DNA of 64,000 bases from Eubacteriales bacterium (GCA_028706405.1 JAQWBM010000009.1:1-64000), one strand, 5' to 3'. Shown: positions 9,661-19,221, counted from the first letter of the stretch. Numbers and translations: made by a program. The notes: generated from the sequence alone by a model not told the origin.

Positions 9661-10593
9661 ATGAAATTAATAATACAAATCCCATGCTATAACGAAGAAC
9701 AAACTTTACTTCAGACGATAAATGATTTGCCAAAACAAATTGAAGGCATTGATGAAATAGAATATCTGATTATTGATGACGGCAGCACTGATAAAACTGT
9801 TGAAGTCGCTAGGGAGCTTGGCGTCCATCATATCGTTTCTTTCAAACAGAATAAAGGCTTGGCAAAGGGCTTTATGGCAGGGATTGATGCTTGTTTGCAT
9901 TTGGGTGCGGACATAATCGTTAATACAGATGCGGACAATCAGTATTGCGGTGCCGACATTGAAAAACTTGTAGGGCCGATTATCGAACAAAAGGCAGATA
10001 TTGTTATTGGGGAAAGGCCAATCGATGAAACGGATCATTTTTCGTGGAGAAAGAAAAAATTTCAACGCATTGGCAGCTGGGTTGTACGAATAGCCTCAAA
10101 AACTGATATTCCGGATGCTCCAAGCGGATTCCGGGCTTATTCGCGTGAAGCGGCACTGCGTTTAAATGTCATTAACGAATATACATATACTCTTGAAACG
10201 ATTATTCAGGCAGGGTGGAATAAAACCGCAATTACGTCAGTGCCGATCAGAACAAATCCGGAAATAAGAAAATCAAGATTATTCTCCAGCATGTGGTCGT
10301 ACATGAAAAAATCATCAACGGTTATCATTAGGGCGTTTATGATGTACAATCCGTTGCGTTTTTTTATGACTTTAGGTATTATTTCTATAGTTTTAGGGCT
10401 TGCCGTGGGGATAAGATTTCTTTATTATTACTTCAATGGAGCAGGAGAAGGCCACATTCAATCATTGATTTTAGTGGCAATTTTAATGCTGCTTGGTATA
10501 CAAGCTATCATCGCAGGGTTGCAAGCAGATATTATAGCGGCGAACAGGAAGATCCTCGAAGATATTCAATATAGAATCAGAAAGATAGAATAA
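9661..10593 (+). CDS. GT2, polyprenyl-phosphate sugar synthase-like (DPM1/GtrB type)
   Basis: 310 aa. GT2 domain with IQIPCYNEEQTL at the start, IIDDGSTDKT near residue 40, and the metal-binding VNTDADNQY near residue 85. Two C-terminal hydrophobic segments (about residues 235-260 and 270-295) anchor it. Family members make polyprenyl-phosphate mannose or glucose on the inner leaflet. It starts 2 bp after the GT-C gene, which fits a donor/transferase pair. Alternative: a direct transferase to the lipid-linked chain. Confidence 0.88.
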   Translation: MKLIIQIPCYNEEQTLLQTINDLPKQIEGIDEIEYLIIDDGSTDKTVEVARELGVHHIVSFKQNKGLAKGFMAGIDACLHLGADIIVNTDADNQYCGADIEKLVGPIIEQKADIVIGERPIDETDHFSWRKKKFQRIGSWVVRIASKTDIPDAPSGFRAYSREAALRLNVINEYTYTLETIIQAGWNKTAITSVPIRTNPEIRKSRLFSSMWSYMKKSSTVIIRAFMMYNPLRFFMTLGIISIVLGLAVGIRFLYYYFNGAGEGHIQSLILVAILMLLGIQAIIAGLQADIIAANRKILEDIQYRIRKIE

Positions 10594-10663
10594 AGCAATT
10601 GTAAAAGTTTTGAAATATGAGACCGGATATATCTGATGATATATTTTTTAATGGAGTGATTTT

Positions 10664-11719
10664 ATGATTTTGCATATTTTTAATGATCAAAAAAAGTTTT
10701 CTAAGCCGTTTTTCGGATTTTTAGTGGAGCATAGCTTCGATTTAAAAGAACATTTTCTTATACATTACGGAAAAAAAGACGAATGGTTCGGAATATCAGG
10801 GATCAATAATTTTTTTATACCAAGCTTCATTTCTATTATAGGAAATATTAGAATGCTTTTTTATTTATTTAAAGCAGATAAAATTATTATTAATTGCTTG
10901 GCGTCGCCGGCTCTTATTTTATATCTTGCAGTATTTCCCAATCTATGTAAAAAATCATATTGGCTTATATGGGGAAAGGATTTATATTTTTTCAGATTTT
11001 TAGAAAAAATAAGATGGTATCATCAAGTTTATGAATTCTTTAGAAAAATAGTTATAAGACGTATAAAGTATATTTGTACTTTATTTAACAATGACTATTT
11101 GCTGGCAAAAGAGTGGTACAATGCAGAGGGAGAACTGATACCTTCTATTCTTCCATTCGGTCTAAAACCGGAGTTATTCAGACAAATTGAAAATGATATT
11201 ACAAAGGATAGGTATAATATTGTAATCGGGAATTCAGCTTCTTTAACAAACAATCATGAAGATATTTTTGCAATAATGAAAGGGAAAATAAGTATTGACA
11301 AAATTTATTGTCCCTTGTCATATGGCGGAAAGAAAAAATATGTTAATAAAATTAAAGACTTAGGCGAAAAGTTATTTGGAAATCATTTCTATCCATTAAT
11401 TGATTTTATGGATTCAGCAGATTATTTCAAATTTTTGGATTCCGTTGATATCGCAATATATAATCATCATAGGCAAGAAGCCGGGAATAATATTTTTTCT
11501 ATGATTTTAATGTGTAAAACGGTATACTTAGATTTAAATACGAGTGTGGCCAAATTTCTTGTTGAACAGAGAATCGTAATAAAAGACATAAAGGAACTTG
11601 AGAATTCAAATCTTGAGGTACTTCCCCGAAAAATTCTGAATAATAATGCAAAAATATTGCGCGAATTGTATAATGAAAAAAATTTAATAAAGACTATGAA
11701 AACAATCTTTAACAAGTAA
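10664..11719 (+). CDS. GT56 (WecF-like) 4-acetamido-4,6-dideoxyhexose transferase
   Basis: 351 aa. It carries the family landmarks of TDP-Fuc4NAc:lipid II transferase: IVIGNSASLTNNH near residue 188, IYCPLSYGG near 220, and the late IAIYNHHRQEAGNNI block near 267, followed by a MCKTVYLDL strand. In enterobacteria WecF adds dTDP-Fuc4NAc to the enterobacterial common antigen lipid. Here the genes at 13542 and 14110 could make a dTDP-4-acetamido-4,6-dideoxyhexose, the expected donor. The coding sequence is strongly AT-rich. Start ATG 10664 follows GGAGTG. Confidence 0.8.
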   Translation: MILHIFNDQKKFSKPFFGFLVEHSFDLKEHFLIHYGKKDEWFGISGINNFFIPSFISIIGNIRMLFYLFKADKIIINCLASPALILYLAVFPNLCKKSYWLIWGKDLYFFRFLEKIRWYHQVYEFFRKIVIRRIKYICTLFNNDYLLAKEWYNAEGELIPSILPFGLKPELFRQIENDITKDRYNIVIGNSASLTNNHEDIFAIMKGKISIDKIYCPLSYGGKKKYVNKIKDLGEKLFGNHFYPLIDFMDSADYFKFLDSVDIAIYNHHRQEAGNNIFSMILMCKTVYLDLNTSVAKFLVEQRIVIKDIKELENSNLEVLPRKILNNNAKILRELYNEKNLIKTMKTIFNK

Positions 11720-11759
11720 TATAGTAGAATTATGATTCATTACAAATGGAAGATACAAA

Positions 11760-13412
11760 ATGAAAAAATACTTAAAATTAGCGGGTAATATATTAATGAT
11801 TATTTCTTTAATATATTTATCTATCATGATGTATAATATTGGAATTGATATAAAAAATTATCTAAATAAAGCTGTTATTGTCTCAAGTTTTTGGATAGTT
11901 TTTTATTTATTTATTTTACTTTTTCTTTCCCCATTTAATTTCAAAATAATATTGGATTTGATAAGTGGAGTAAATAATAATTTTATAAAAGTATATTCAT
12001 ATTATTATAAAGCAAATTTATATAAATATATACCCAGTAATGTTATTCAATATTTAGCTAGAAATGAACTGGCGCTTGATGGAGTATTAAAACACAGCGA
12101 TGTGGCTTTTGCCAGTTTTTTAGAAATTGTTTGTGTATCTATAGCATCGTTCTTATGTGCCATAGTATTTTCTCGTCATTTCGTATTATTATGGATTGCA
12201 GAAAATGAAAGCCTTATTCCAATGATCGTGGTTGTAATCATGTCTCTTTTAATATTGGGTTTTATTGTTAGTAGATTATTTAAAGAACAATTGAGCAAAT
12301 TCATATTACTATATAAATCGCTTTTTAAATGTAAAAACTTATTGAGAATAATAATTGTTATATTCATTTATATGGTTTCTTTAACTTTAGGGGCAATGCT
12401 ATATGTTCAAGTGCTTGGTATGTTCAGTGTAAGCATATCAAGTGAAATCTATTTTCAAGTTTTAGGTTTATATATATTTGCATGGATTATTGGATTCGCA
12501 ACTCCAGGAGCACCGGGAGGCATAGGTATCCGGGAAGCTGTAATGATTTATTTCTTCTCTAATATATTTTCAGCGAGTGTTATAACGCTGTCTGCATGTA
12601 TGTATCGATTGCTTTCAATTGCATCGGAATTATTAGCTTTTTGCTTGTCTATGATTTTAATTAAAAAAAGAAATGGGGAAAATGAGGTGGGAAGCAATAG
12701 AGGATTTTTAAAGGAAGAAAAAGGTGTTTTTCAAATAGACTATAAAAAAACAACATCTATATTTATTAACTACTTAAATTTAGATATTATATTAAATTAT
12801 AAATCTTTATTTCGTGGAAAATTACTTGATGCAGGATGCGGTGAAAAGCCATATAGCTTGATATATGATAGTTTAGTAAAAGAATCAGTTGGCGTAGATG
12901 TAGAAACTTGCGTACATGAACAGAAATTTGTAGATGTTTTTTCAAGTATTGAAGAACTGCCATTTGCAGATGGAGCTTTTGATTGTGTTCTTTGCACAAA
13001 TGTGCTTGAACACGTAAAAAACATTGATTCTGCCTGTAGAGAATTATCCCGTGTCTTAAAAAAAGAGGGAAATATAATTCTTATAGCTCCTTTTCTTTAC
13101 CCTACCCATGAGGCTCCATATGATTTTTATAGATTTACAAGATATGGGTTAATGAATATGTTGGAAACACATGGAATTAAGGTCCAACACATACATAGCG
13201 CGGGTGGCCCTTTGATTCTTTTCTTTGTATGGTTTAATTTATTTTTATGTAATATAATTAAAAATAAATTGATAAAGAGCTTTTCGTGCCGAATGCAGGT
13301 TTTTGCCTATAAAATATGGAAGAGATTTCATTTTAACAAGATGCTCAATAATCAGAATAAATTAAATGATTTAATAAGCCTTGGATATATAGTTATTGGA
13401 GAGAAGTTGTAA
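11760..13412 (+). CDS. Flippase-like membrane domain fused to SAM methyltransferase
   Basis: 550 aa. Residues 1-305 hold about eight hydrophobic segments and the block TPGAPGGIGIREAV near residue 250, the hallmark of the LPG-synthase/AglD/UPF0104 flippase-like family. Residues 340-550 form a class I methyltransferase with LLDAGCGEKPY near 355, FDCVLCTNVLEHV, and the ThrHisGlu-type YDFYRFTRYGL block. The joint sits near residue 305; a GTG there with a purine-rich stretch upstream could be an internal start giving a free methyltransferase. A flippase joined to a sugar methylase suggests coupling of modification to membrane transfer, but this is inference. Confidence 0.8.
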   Translation: MKKYLKLAGNILMIISLIYLSIMMYNIGIDIKNYLNKAVIVSSFWIVFYLFILLFLSPFNFKIILDLISGVNNNFIKVYSYYYKANLYKYIPSNVIQYLARNELALDGVLKHSDVAFASFLEIVCVSIASFLCAIVFSRHFVLLWIAENESLIPMIVVVIMSLLILGFIVSRLFKEQLSKFILLYKSLFKCKNLLRIIIVIFIYMVSLTLGAMLYVQVLGMFSVSISSEIYFQVLGLYIFAWIIGFATPGAPGGIGIREAVMIYFFSNIFSASVITLSACMYRLLSIASELLAFCLSMILIKKRNGENEVGSNRGFLKEEKGVFQIDYKKTTSIFINYLNLDIILNYKSLFRGKLLDAGCGEKPYSLIYDSLVKESVGVDVETCVHEQKFVDVFSSIEELPFADGAFDCVLCTNVLEHVKNIDSACRELSRVLKKEGNIILIAPFLYPTHEAPYDFYRFTRYGLMNMLETHGIKVQHIHSAGGPLILFFVWFNLFLCNIIKNKLIKSFSCRMQVFAYKIWKRFHFNKMLNNQNKLNDLISLGYIVIGEKL

Positions 13413-13535
13413 TTTAACGAAGATGTAGAATTTTCTTTTAATAAATACGATGCTATCCAAGGGGTGGATGCTTTACTTTTAATAACCGAATAGACAGAGA
13501 ATAAATATAAAGCTTATGGTTTAGAAGAAAGGTGA
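13413..13535 (+). pseudogene. Remnant of UDP-glucose/nucleotide-sugar 6-dehydrogenase C-terminus
   Basis: Directly after the previous stop and in the same frame, the translation reads FNEDVEFSFNKYDAIQGVDA then LLLITE, stop (TAG 13491), TENKYKAYGLEER, stop. YDAI-x-GVDALLLITE-W is the conserved C-terminal block of UDP-glucose dehydrogenases; the stop stands where that family has tryptophan (TGG to TAG). There is no start codon or the rest of the gene. I read it as the last piece of a lost dehydrogenase gene. Confidence 0.6.
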
Positions 13536-13541
13536 GTATAA

Positions 13542-14117
13542 GTGAATAGTTATTATACTTATGATGAAATTGCGAAAATAGGTCTAAAAGAAGTTGGAGA
13601 AGATGTATCGATTAGCAAGAAATGTAGTATTTATGGAGCTAAAAATATTTCGATAGGAAACAATGTGCGCATTGATGATTTTTGCATTTTAAGCGGAAAT
13701 ATCACGATTGGCAATTATGTACATATTGGGGCTTATTCCGGTTTATTTGCGGGAGATGCAGGTATCGTGTTCGAGGATTTTTCAAGTTTATCTTCTAAAG
13801 TAAGCCTGTATGCCGTCAGCGATGATTATGGCGGAGATTTTATGACAAACCCAACGGTTCCAGCAAAATTTAAAAACGAAATTAAAGGTACTATCAGATT
13901 ATGTAGGCATACTATTATCGGGGCTTCAAGTGTTATACTCCCGGGTGTTACTTTAAGTGCAGGAACTGCAATTGGAGCATTATCTTTAGTATTAAAAAGC
14001 ACATTGCCATGGAGCATATATGCAGGCTCTCCGGCTAAAAAGATTCGCGAGAGAAGCAAGTTATTACTGGAAAAGGAATCAATTCTTGGGATGGAAAAGG
14101 AAGCAATTGATGAATAA
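13542..14117 (+). CDS. Hexapeptide-repeat (left-handed beta-helix) sugar N-acetyltransferase
   Basis: 191 aa, GTG start after GAAAGGTGAG. Repeated hexads such as ISIGNNVRIDDFCI, ITIGNYVHIGAYSG and TIIGASSVILPGVTL define the acetyl-CoA-dependent trimeric fold; SIYAGSPAKKIRER is the usual C-terminal end. It overlaps the aminotransferase by 8 bp (14110-14117), so the two are coupled. VioB- or FdtC-like N-acetylation of a dTDP-amino-deoxyhexose is the simplest reading. O-acetylation of the polymer is the alternative. Confidence 0.82.
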   Translation: MNSYYTYDEIAKIGLKEVGEDVSISKKCSIYGAKNISIGNNVRIDDFCILSGNITIGNYVHIGAYSGLFAGDAGIVFEDFSSLSSKVSLYAVSDDYGGDFMTNPTVPAKFKNEIKGTIRLCRHTIIGASSVILPGVTLSAGTAIGALSLVLKSTLPWSIYAGSPAKKIRERSKLLLEKESILGMEKEAIDE

Positions 14118-15210
14118 AATTTTTGTAACCAAATCAATATTACCGCCTATAGAAGAGTACATAAAAGAGATAAAAACAATATGGGACACTTCATGGCTTA
14201 CAAATATGGGAGTTAAGCACCACGAGTTAGAAGACGAGCTAAAAGAGTATTTAGACGTTCCGTTTATTTCACTATTTGTTAATGGGCATATGGCGTTAGA
14301 ATTGGCTTTACAAGCGCATGACTTGACTGGCGAAGTAATAACAACGCCTTTTACGTTTGCTTCAACTACTCATGCTATAGTACGAAATGGTTTGAAACCA
14401 GTGTTTTGTGATATTAACATTGAAGACTATACAATTGATGTAAACAAAATTGAAGAACTTATAACAGAAAATACGTCAGCTATTGTACCGGTTCATGTAT
14501 ATGGTAATATTTGTGATGTTGAAAAAATCAATGATATTGCACAAAAATATAAATTAAAAGTAATTTATGATGCCGCTCATGCTTTTGGGGTTCAAATAAA
14601 AGGACAAGGTATCGGAAACTTTGGTGATGCGAGCATGTTTAGCTTTCATGCGACTAAAGTATTCAATACGATTGAAGGAGGAGCAGTAACATTTAAGAAC
14701 CAAAAGCTTCATAGAAAATTATATAATTTAAAAAACTTTGGCATAGAGAGTCCGGATGAGGTTTGTGATGTTGGAGCGAATGCAAAAATGAATGAATTCC
14801 AAGCGGCCATGGGATTATGTAATTTAAGGCATATTGAAAATGAGATCAAGAAAAGAAAAAACGTTACTGATAGATATAAGGATCATTTATCGGGAATAAA
14901 AGGTGTTAAGATTTGTGATGAAGCGCAGGGGATAAAATCGAATTACGCATATTTTCCGATTTTATTTGATGAAAGTATTTTTGGAAAGACAAGGGACCAA
15001 GTATCGCATCTTTTAGAGAAAGAACAAATCTATGCGAGAAAATATTTTTATCCGCTAACAAAAGATTATGCTTGTTATAAGAAAATATTTAATTCATGTC
15101 TAACTCCGGTAGCAAATTATGTTGCAGCTAGAATTATAACGTTACCGTTATATGGGGAATTACCAATAGAGCATGTTGATAAAATATGTGATATTATAAT
15201 AAATGAATGA
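14110..15210 (+). CDS. DegT/DnrJ/EryC1/StrS sugar aminotransferase (VioA/WecE/FdtB-like)
   Basis: 366 aa, PLP-dependent transamination of a 3- or 4-keto-6-deoxy nucleotide sugar. The PLP lysine lies in FSFHATKVFNTIEGG (about residue 180), DAAHAFG precedes it, and TPFTFASTTHAIVRNG is the substrate-side block. I start at ATG 14110, which overlaps the acetyltransferase stop; an upstream in-frame ATG at 14020 lies deep inside that gene. SFHATKVFNT and the short length favour the VioA (4-amino-4,6-dideoxyglucose) side, but 3-amino sugars cannot be excluded. With rfbB-type activity upstream (not in window) the substrate would be dTDP-4-keto-6-deoxyglucose. Confidence 0.88.
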   Translation: MNKIFVTKSILPPIEEYIKEIKTIWDTSWLTNMGVKHHELEDELKEYLDVPFISLFVNGHMALELALQAHDLTGEVITTPFTFASTTHAIVRNGLKPVFCDINIEDYTIDVNKIEELITENTSAIVPVHVYGNICDVEKINDIAQKYKLKVIYDAAHAFGVQIKGQGIGNFGDASMFSFHATKVFNTIEGGAVTFKNQKLHRKLYNLKNFGIESPDEVCDVGANAKMNEFQAAMGLCNLRHIENEIKKRKNVTDRYKDHLSGIKGVKICDEAQGIKSNYAYFPILFDESIFGKTRDQVSHLLEKEQIYARKYFYPLTKDYACYKKIFNSCLTPVANYVAARIITLPLYGELPIEHVDKICDIIINE

Positions 15211-15316
15211 GAGAACAATTTTTACATTATGGATATTTACCCATATAAAACCTGTTGCAAGGAAGGAAAATGGAGAGAATAATTAATGAATCTCGGAATC
15301 TCAGGAGGGAAATATT

Positions 15317-16213
15317 ATGGCAGACCTGCCAGGCAAATCCCGGAATACAAAGGGGATGGTTCAGGGTCACATGGATAAAATAATTATTAATTTTACTCCA
15401 ACGGGAATGTTTCCCGGAAAAAAAGACAGTCCTTTTGTTCCAATAAGTTCACGCGAAATCATTGAGGATGTAAAAGCGGCGTGTAAATTGGGCATCACGA
15501 TGGTGCACCTGCATGCGAGAGATGAAAACAGCGGTGAGCCCTGCTACAAAAAAGAAAAATATGCTGAGATCATTGCAGGTATCCGCAAATTTTCAGAAGA
15601 CCTCGTTATTTGTGTATCAACAAGCGGGCCTGCCTTTCCCGAAGCCTCAAAAAGAACAGATATCTTATCTCTTGACGGGGACTTGAAACCGGATATGGCG
15701 AGCCTGACGCTAAGCTCTTTCAACTTTAACAAACAGGCCAGCCTTAACCCGCCGGAAACAATACTGCAGCTTCTTCATGAAATGAATATGAGAGACATAA
15801 AACCGGAGCTTGAAGCTTTTGATTCAGGTATGATAAACTATGCTAAATATCTTATAAAAAAAGGTTTGCTGACACCGCCGCATTATATGAACCTGATTTT
15901 AGGCAATATTGCATGTGCTCAGGCAGATTTGCTCCATCTGAGCGTCATGATAAACGACTTGCCTGAAGATTGTCTCTGCTCTATCGGAGGAATGGGGGCA
16001 AATCAGATCGTTATGAATTCATTGGCGATTGCCATGGGATTGGGAGTCAGAACAGGGCTGGAAGACAATCTGTGGTATGACAGTAAAAGAACGAAACTTG
16101 CAAAGAATATTGACTTGCTGGAACGAGTACATATGCTGATACATGCTAACGAAAAGGAATTGATGCATCCGGCAGAATTGAGAAACAGACTGCATCTTAG
16201 AGGAAAGCGATAA
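15317..16213 (+). CDS. BKACE family (DUF849) beta-keto acid cleavage enzyme
   Basis: 298 aa TIM-barrel family. Known members condense a beta-keto acid with acetyl-CoA to give acetoacetate and a CoA ester (Kce in lysine fermentation). Visible: zinc-ligand motif MVHLHARDENSG near residue 50, KPELEAFDSGMI near 160, and LSVMINDLP then SIGGMGANQ near 215-235. Start ATG 15317 has AGGAGGGA 6 bases upstream; the conserved core begins only at MDKIIINFTPTGM (ATG 15371), so the first 18 residues are extra. It is last in the polysaccharide operon. Its substrate there is not evident. Confidence 0.86.
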   Translation: MADLPGKSRNTKGMVQGHMDKIIINFTPTGMFPGKKDSPFVPISSREIIEDVKAACKLGITMVHLHARDENSGEPCYKKEKYAEIIAGIRKFSEDLVICVSTSGPAFPEASKRTDILSLDGDLKPDMASLTLSSFNFNKQASLNPPETILQLLHEMNMRDIKPELEAFDSGMINYAKYLIKKGLLTPPHYMNLILGNIACAQADLLHLSVMINDLPEDCLCSIGGMGANQIVMNSLAIAMGLGVRTGLEDNLWYDSKRTKLAKNIDLLERVHMLIHANEKELMHPAELRNRLHLRGKR

Positions 16214-16277
16214 TGCTATTTATCGAATCAAAAGACCTTGCGCATCAAACTATTTTACAAAAATTTACAATTTCTAA

Positions 16278-16306
16278 TTGACTGGTCAGTTTTTTTGATA
16301 TATTAT
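16278..16306 (+). promoter_or_regulatory. Sigma-A type promoter
   Basis: TTGACT (16278-16283), 17-base spacer, TATTAT (16301-16306); drives the 92-aa coiled-coil gene starting at 16340. Confidence 0.65.
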
Positions 16307-16339
16307 ATACATGCAAAACAAAGAAAAGGGGATAGTTAA

Positions 16340-16618
16340 ATGGAAATGACAGACAGGGAATTATTAGAACGGATTGCCGTAGACGTGTCAGTATTGAAGA
16401 CCGATGTGGAAGGTTTAAAGATTACAACTGCCAAAATAGAAACTACTTTGGAGAACGAAATCAAGCCCAAATTAGACAGGGTTGCCAAAGATGTGGATGA
16501 AATCAAGCCAAAAATTGAAGTGTTATTCGATGGTCATTTTCAGAATGCCGACAAACTGGACAGAATTGAGAAGCAAGTATCTCATCATGAAGAATTCATT
16601 ATGAAAAGGGTAAGATAA
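16340..16618 (+). CDS. Small coiled-coil protein of unknown role
   Basis: 92 aa, charged, with near-continuous heptads (LLERIAVDVSVLK ... IEKQVSHHEEFI) and no membrane segment. AAAGGGGAT lies before the ATG. Similar short all-helical proteins are common in Clostridia, usually unnamed. It has its own promoter and is followed by a convergent glycosyltransferase gene with 11 bp between the stops, so it is a one-gene transcript. No function is assigned. Confidence 0.75.
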   Translation: MEMTDRELLERIAVDVSVLKTDVEGLKITTAKIETTLENEIKPKLDRVAKDVDEIKPKIEVLFDGHFQNADKLDRIEKQVSHHEEFIMKRVR

Positions 16619-16629
16619 TCAAATTCAAA

Positions 16630-17781
16630 TTACATATTTTTGTGATAAATACTCATAATGTCAGGCAACACCTTTTCAATTGAAAACTGCTTAACTTTAT
16701 CCATGGATGTTATGCTGAATTTCTCTTTAATCGCGGTATTTTTATATATTTCAATTATCTGTTTCGTCAACTCTTTCTGATCCCCAAGCTCAAACAGAAG
16801 CCCATTTTCCCCATGAGTTATGAGTTCCCGATGCCCCTTGATATCGCTGGCAATGACAGGCAGTCCGATAGCCATGGCTTCCATAACGTTGAAGGGAAGA
16901 CCTTCGATCCGGCTGGTGGTGACGGTGGCCTGACAGCATGCGTAAAGCTCGGGAATGTTCCTGACATATCCCGGGAATAGAACATGGCTGCTGATTCCGA
17001 GATCATGCGCCAAGGCTTTCGTTTCGTCCAGTAAAACTCCGTCTCCGGCAAGAACGAGTTTCATGTTATCAGGCAGCACGCCACTCCTTTCCGATTTTTT
17101 CAAAACAGCTAACGCCTGCGCGAAACCTTTCAGCAGCAGCTCGTGATTCTTACGCTTGGAAAACTCCGCCGCATACACAAAGGCAAAATCGTTTTCCTTT
17201 ATTCCAAAGGAATTCTTCCATTCATTTATAATCCCTGGTGGCGCGGTTTGTATTTGCTGGAATCTGGTGAGATCGATCCCCATTCCGTCAATATAATAAA
17301 TCTTATTGCGTTTACCCCCCAGCTTATATTTTCTTGCGATTTCCAGATCCTCCTGGTTCATAAGCATCAAGACATCCGTAATTTTTCCGCATAATATCTC
17401 CGGCAGGATATAAGCCCATTTCTTCAGAGTATTATCGTCATGGAAAAGATAGCCGTGTGCGGTATGGAAAATTTTTACTTGCTTATCGGGACTGCTGATT
17501 TTTTTTGACAGTCTGGTTTTTCTTGCCAGCAGGACTGCCAGCCGGGTGACGATGCCTGCCAGAGTGGATTGAGAGCTTATCACGTCAAAACCTTCCGAAA
17601 GCAGCAGCCTGCTGGTGGAAAAAATCACCTGAAGGTTCTTAAAACTAAAAAAGCTTTTGCTGACAGGAAGCGCAAGGGCTTTAACCTCCCAGCCCATTTC
17701 CTCAAAGGAATGCAGGTACGGAAGATGGAAATTCTCAATATGCGATTTTGTTGAAGCGGTAAATAGGATTTTTCTGCTCAT
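16630..17781 (-). CDS. Glycosyltransferase family 4
   Basis: 383 aa cytoplasmic GT-B enzyme, probably adding the second sugar after the initiating transferase encoded just upstream on the same strand. The C-terminal donor site is clear: EGLPFNVMEAMAIGLPVIAS (about residue 283 on) with the family EX7E motif, then GENGLLF. N-terminus ILFTASTKSHIENFHLPYL is typical of EpsD/CapM-like enzymes. I start at ATG 17781, preceded by GAAAGGAAC; the longer frame to 17814 has no ribosome site. It lies 39 bp downstream of the phosphoglycosyltransferase gene. Confidence 0.9.
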   Translation of the reverse strand: MSRKILFTASTKSHIENFHLPYLHSFEEMGWEVKALALPVSKSFFSFKNLQVIFSTSRLLLSEGFDVISSQSTLAGIVTRLAVLLARKTRLSKKISSPDKQVKIFHTAHGYLFHDDNTLKKWAYILPEILCGKITDVLMLMNQEDLEIARKYKLGGKRNKIYYIDGMGIDLTRFQQIQTAPPGIINEWKNSFGIKENDFAFVYAAEFSKRKNHELLLKGFAQALAVLKKSERSGVLPDNMKLVLAGDGVLLDETKALAHDLGISSHVLFPGYVRNIPELYACCQATVTTSRIEGLPFNVMEAMAIGLPVIASDIKGHRELITHGENGLLFELGDQKELTKQIIEIYKNTAIKEKFSITSMDKVKQFSIEKVLPDIMSIYHKNM

Positions 17782-17820
17782 GTTTACAAGTTCCTTTCTC
17801 TGCTCACATTGCACGTTGAT

Positions 17821-19221
17821 TTATTCGCTCTTGCTCACAAGCCCCTTAAAAACAGTCATGATCAATATTTTAATATCAAACAGAAAGCTCCAATTTTCTA
17901 TATAGAATATATCGTGCTCAATCCTGCCCTTGATTGAGGTGTCCCCACGGAAGCCGTTCACCTGTGCCCAGCCGGTTATTCCCGGACGAACCTGATGCTT
18001 GACCATATAAAGGGGAATCTCCTCCTTGAAGTTATAGACGTGGTACGGGATTTCCGGCCGGGGACCTACCAGACTCATTGTTCCGTTCAGCACATTAAAC
18101 AGCTGCGGCAGCTCATCGATGCTGTATTTGCGGATGAAAGAGCCGAATTTTGTTTTTCTCGGATCATCCTTTGTCGTCCAAGCGGTTTTGTCGGAATCAT
18201 CTGAGGCAACCCTCATAGATCGGAATTTATACATCATAAAGTTTTTCTTATTCAAACCCACTCTTTCCTGATTGTAAAGGATTGGTCCCGGTGATGAGAT
18301 TCTAACGCCTATGGCTGTAAATAGGAGAAAAGGCGATAATACTATGATGAAAAACAGGGACGCAAGGAAATCAAAAATCCGTTTAGACCAATTGTTCAGG
18401 AGATTGTCAAGCGGGATCCTTCTTATATTGATGACCGGCAAGCCTTCCACCTCATCGATATAAGGCTTAGCAGGCAGGTACTTCGTATAGAACGGGATAA
18501 CGCTGATCTTGGTTCCGGCTTTTTCGCAGGTATCGATGATGTCGGTCAGATGATTGTATTGATCGTATTCCAGGGCTGCAACCACTTCGTCTATATTTTC
18601 GGCGGAAAGGATATTTTCCAGATTGTCAAATCTGCCCAGGTACGGGATCGGGTTTTTGTATCCTGACGGCGCTTCATGCGCATCAAGCTTGTCACTTAAG
18701 AATCCTGCAATATAATATCCAAGGTTTCTGTTGAAGAGGATTTTCTGGACAAACTCTTTTGACAGGTCGTTGTAGCCGATGATGAGCATCCTCTTGATGT
18801 TATATCCCTTGGCGCGCATGGAACGCAGAGTTTTTCTGAGGATGACGCGGGTCAGCATAATCAGGCAGGTGTTGATGACGCCGAACAGCAGGATTACCAT
18901 TCTGGAAATATTAACTTCCTTGATCAGGAATGATAAAATAAAGATCAGGACAATTCCCAGGATATTAGACCTTATTATTCTGCTGATCTCCAGCATAAGG
19001 TGTTTGGTCCGGTAGGATTCATATAATTGATAATAATTATAGATCAACAGGTAAACGGGGAGTGCAATAATCGATATTTTAAAGTAAAAGTCGATCTGGA
19101 TGTGTGATCCGGTATAAGAGAGAAACCGGATAGAATAGGCTCCCCACATGGAAATTAGAAAAATCAGCATGTCGATAATAATCTGTGCCGTATTAAATAT
19201 TTTCTGGTTTTCTCTTATCAT
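17821..19221 (-). CDS. Undecaprenyl-phosphate sugar phosphotransferase (WbaP/WcaJ type)
   Basis: 466 aa polytopic initiating enzyme; transfers a hexose-1-phosphate from UDP-sugar to undecaprenyl phosphate, starting polysaccharide synthesis. Four N-terminal membrane helices (to about residue 120), a central Rossmann-like CoA-binding fold ([15 protein letters not shown]), a further hydrophobic hairpin near residue 290, and the catalytic C-terminal bacterial sugar transferase domain with [20 protein letters not shown] and [17 protein letters not shown]. Full length. Forms an operon with the GT4 gene. Confidence 0.94.
   Translation of the reverse strand: MIRENQKIFNTAQIIIDMLIFLISMWGAYSIRFLSYTGSHIQIDFYFKISIIALPVYLLIYNYYQLYESYRTKHLMLEISRIIRSNILGIVLIFILSFLIKEVNISRMVILLFGVINTCLIMLTRVILRKTLRSMRAKGYNIKRMLIIGYNDLSKEFVQKILFNRNLGYYIAGFLSDKLDAHEAPSGYKNPIPYLGRFDNLENILSAENIDEVVAALEYDQYNHLTDIIDTCEKAGTKISVIPFYTKYLPAKPYIDEVEGLPVINIRRIPLDNLLNNWSKRIFDFLASLFFIIVLSPFLLFTAIGVRISSPGPILYNQERVGLNKKNFMMYKFRSMRVASDDSDKTAWTTKDDPRKTKFGSFIRKYSIDELPQLFNVLNGTMSLVGPRPEIPYHVYNFKEEIPLYMVKHQVRPGITGWAQVNGFRGDTSIKGRIEHDIFYIENWSFLFDIKILIMTVFKGLVSKSE

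Noticed and set aside
15211-15316. Small ORFs between aminotransferase and BKACE genes
   Set aside because: Frames starting at about 15230 and 15270 are short, and one runs across the BKACE start; no ribosome site of their own.
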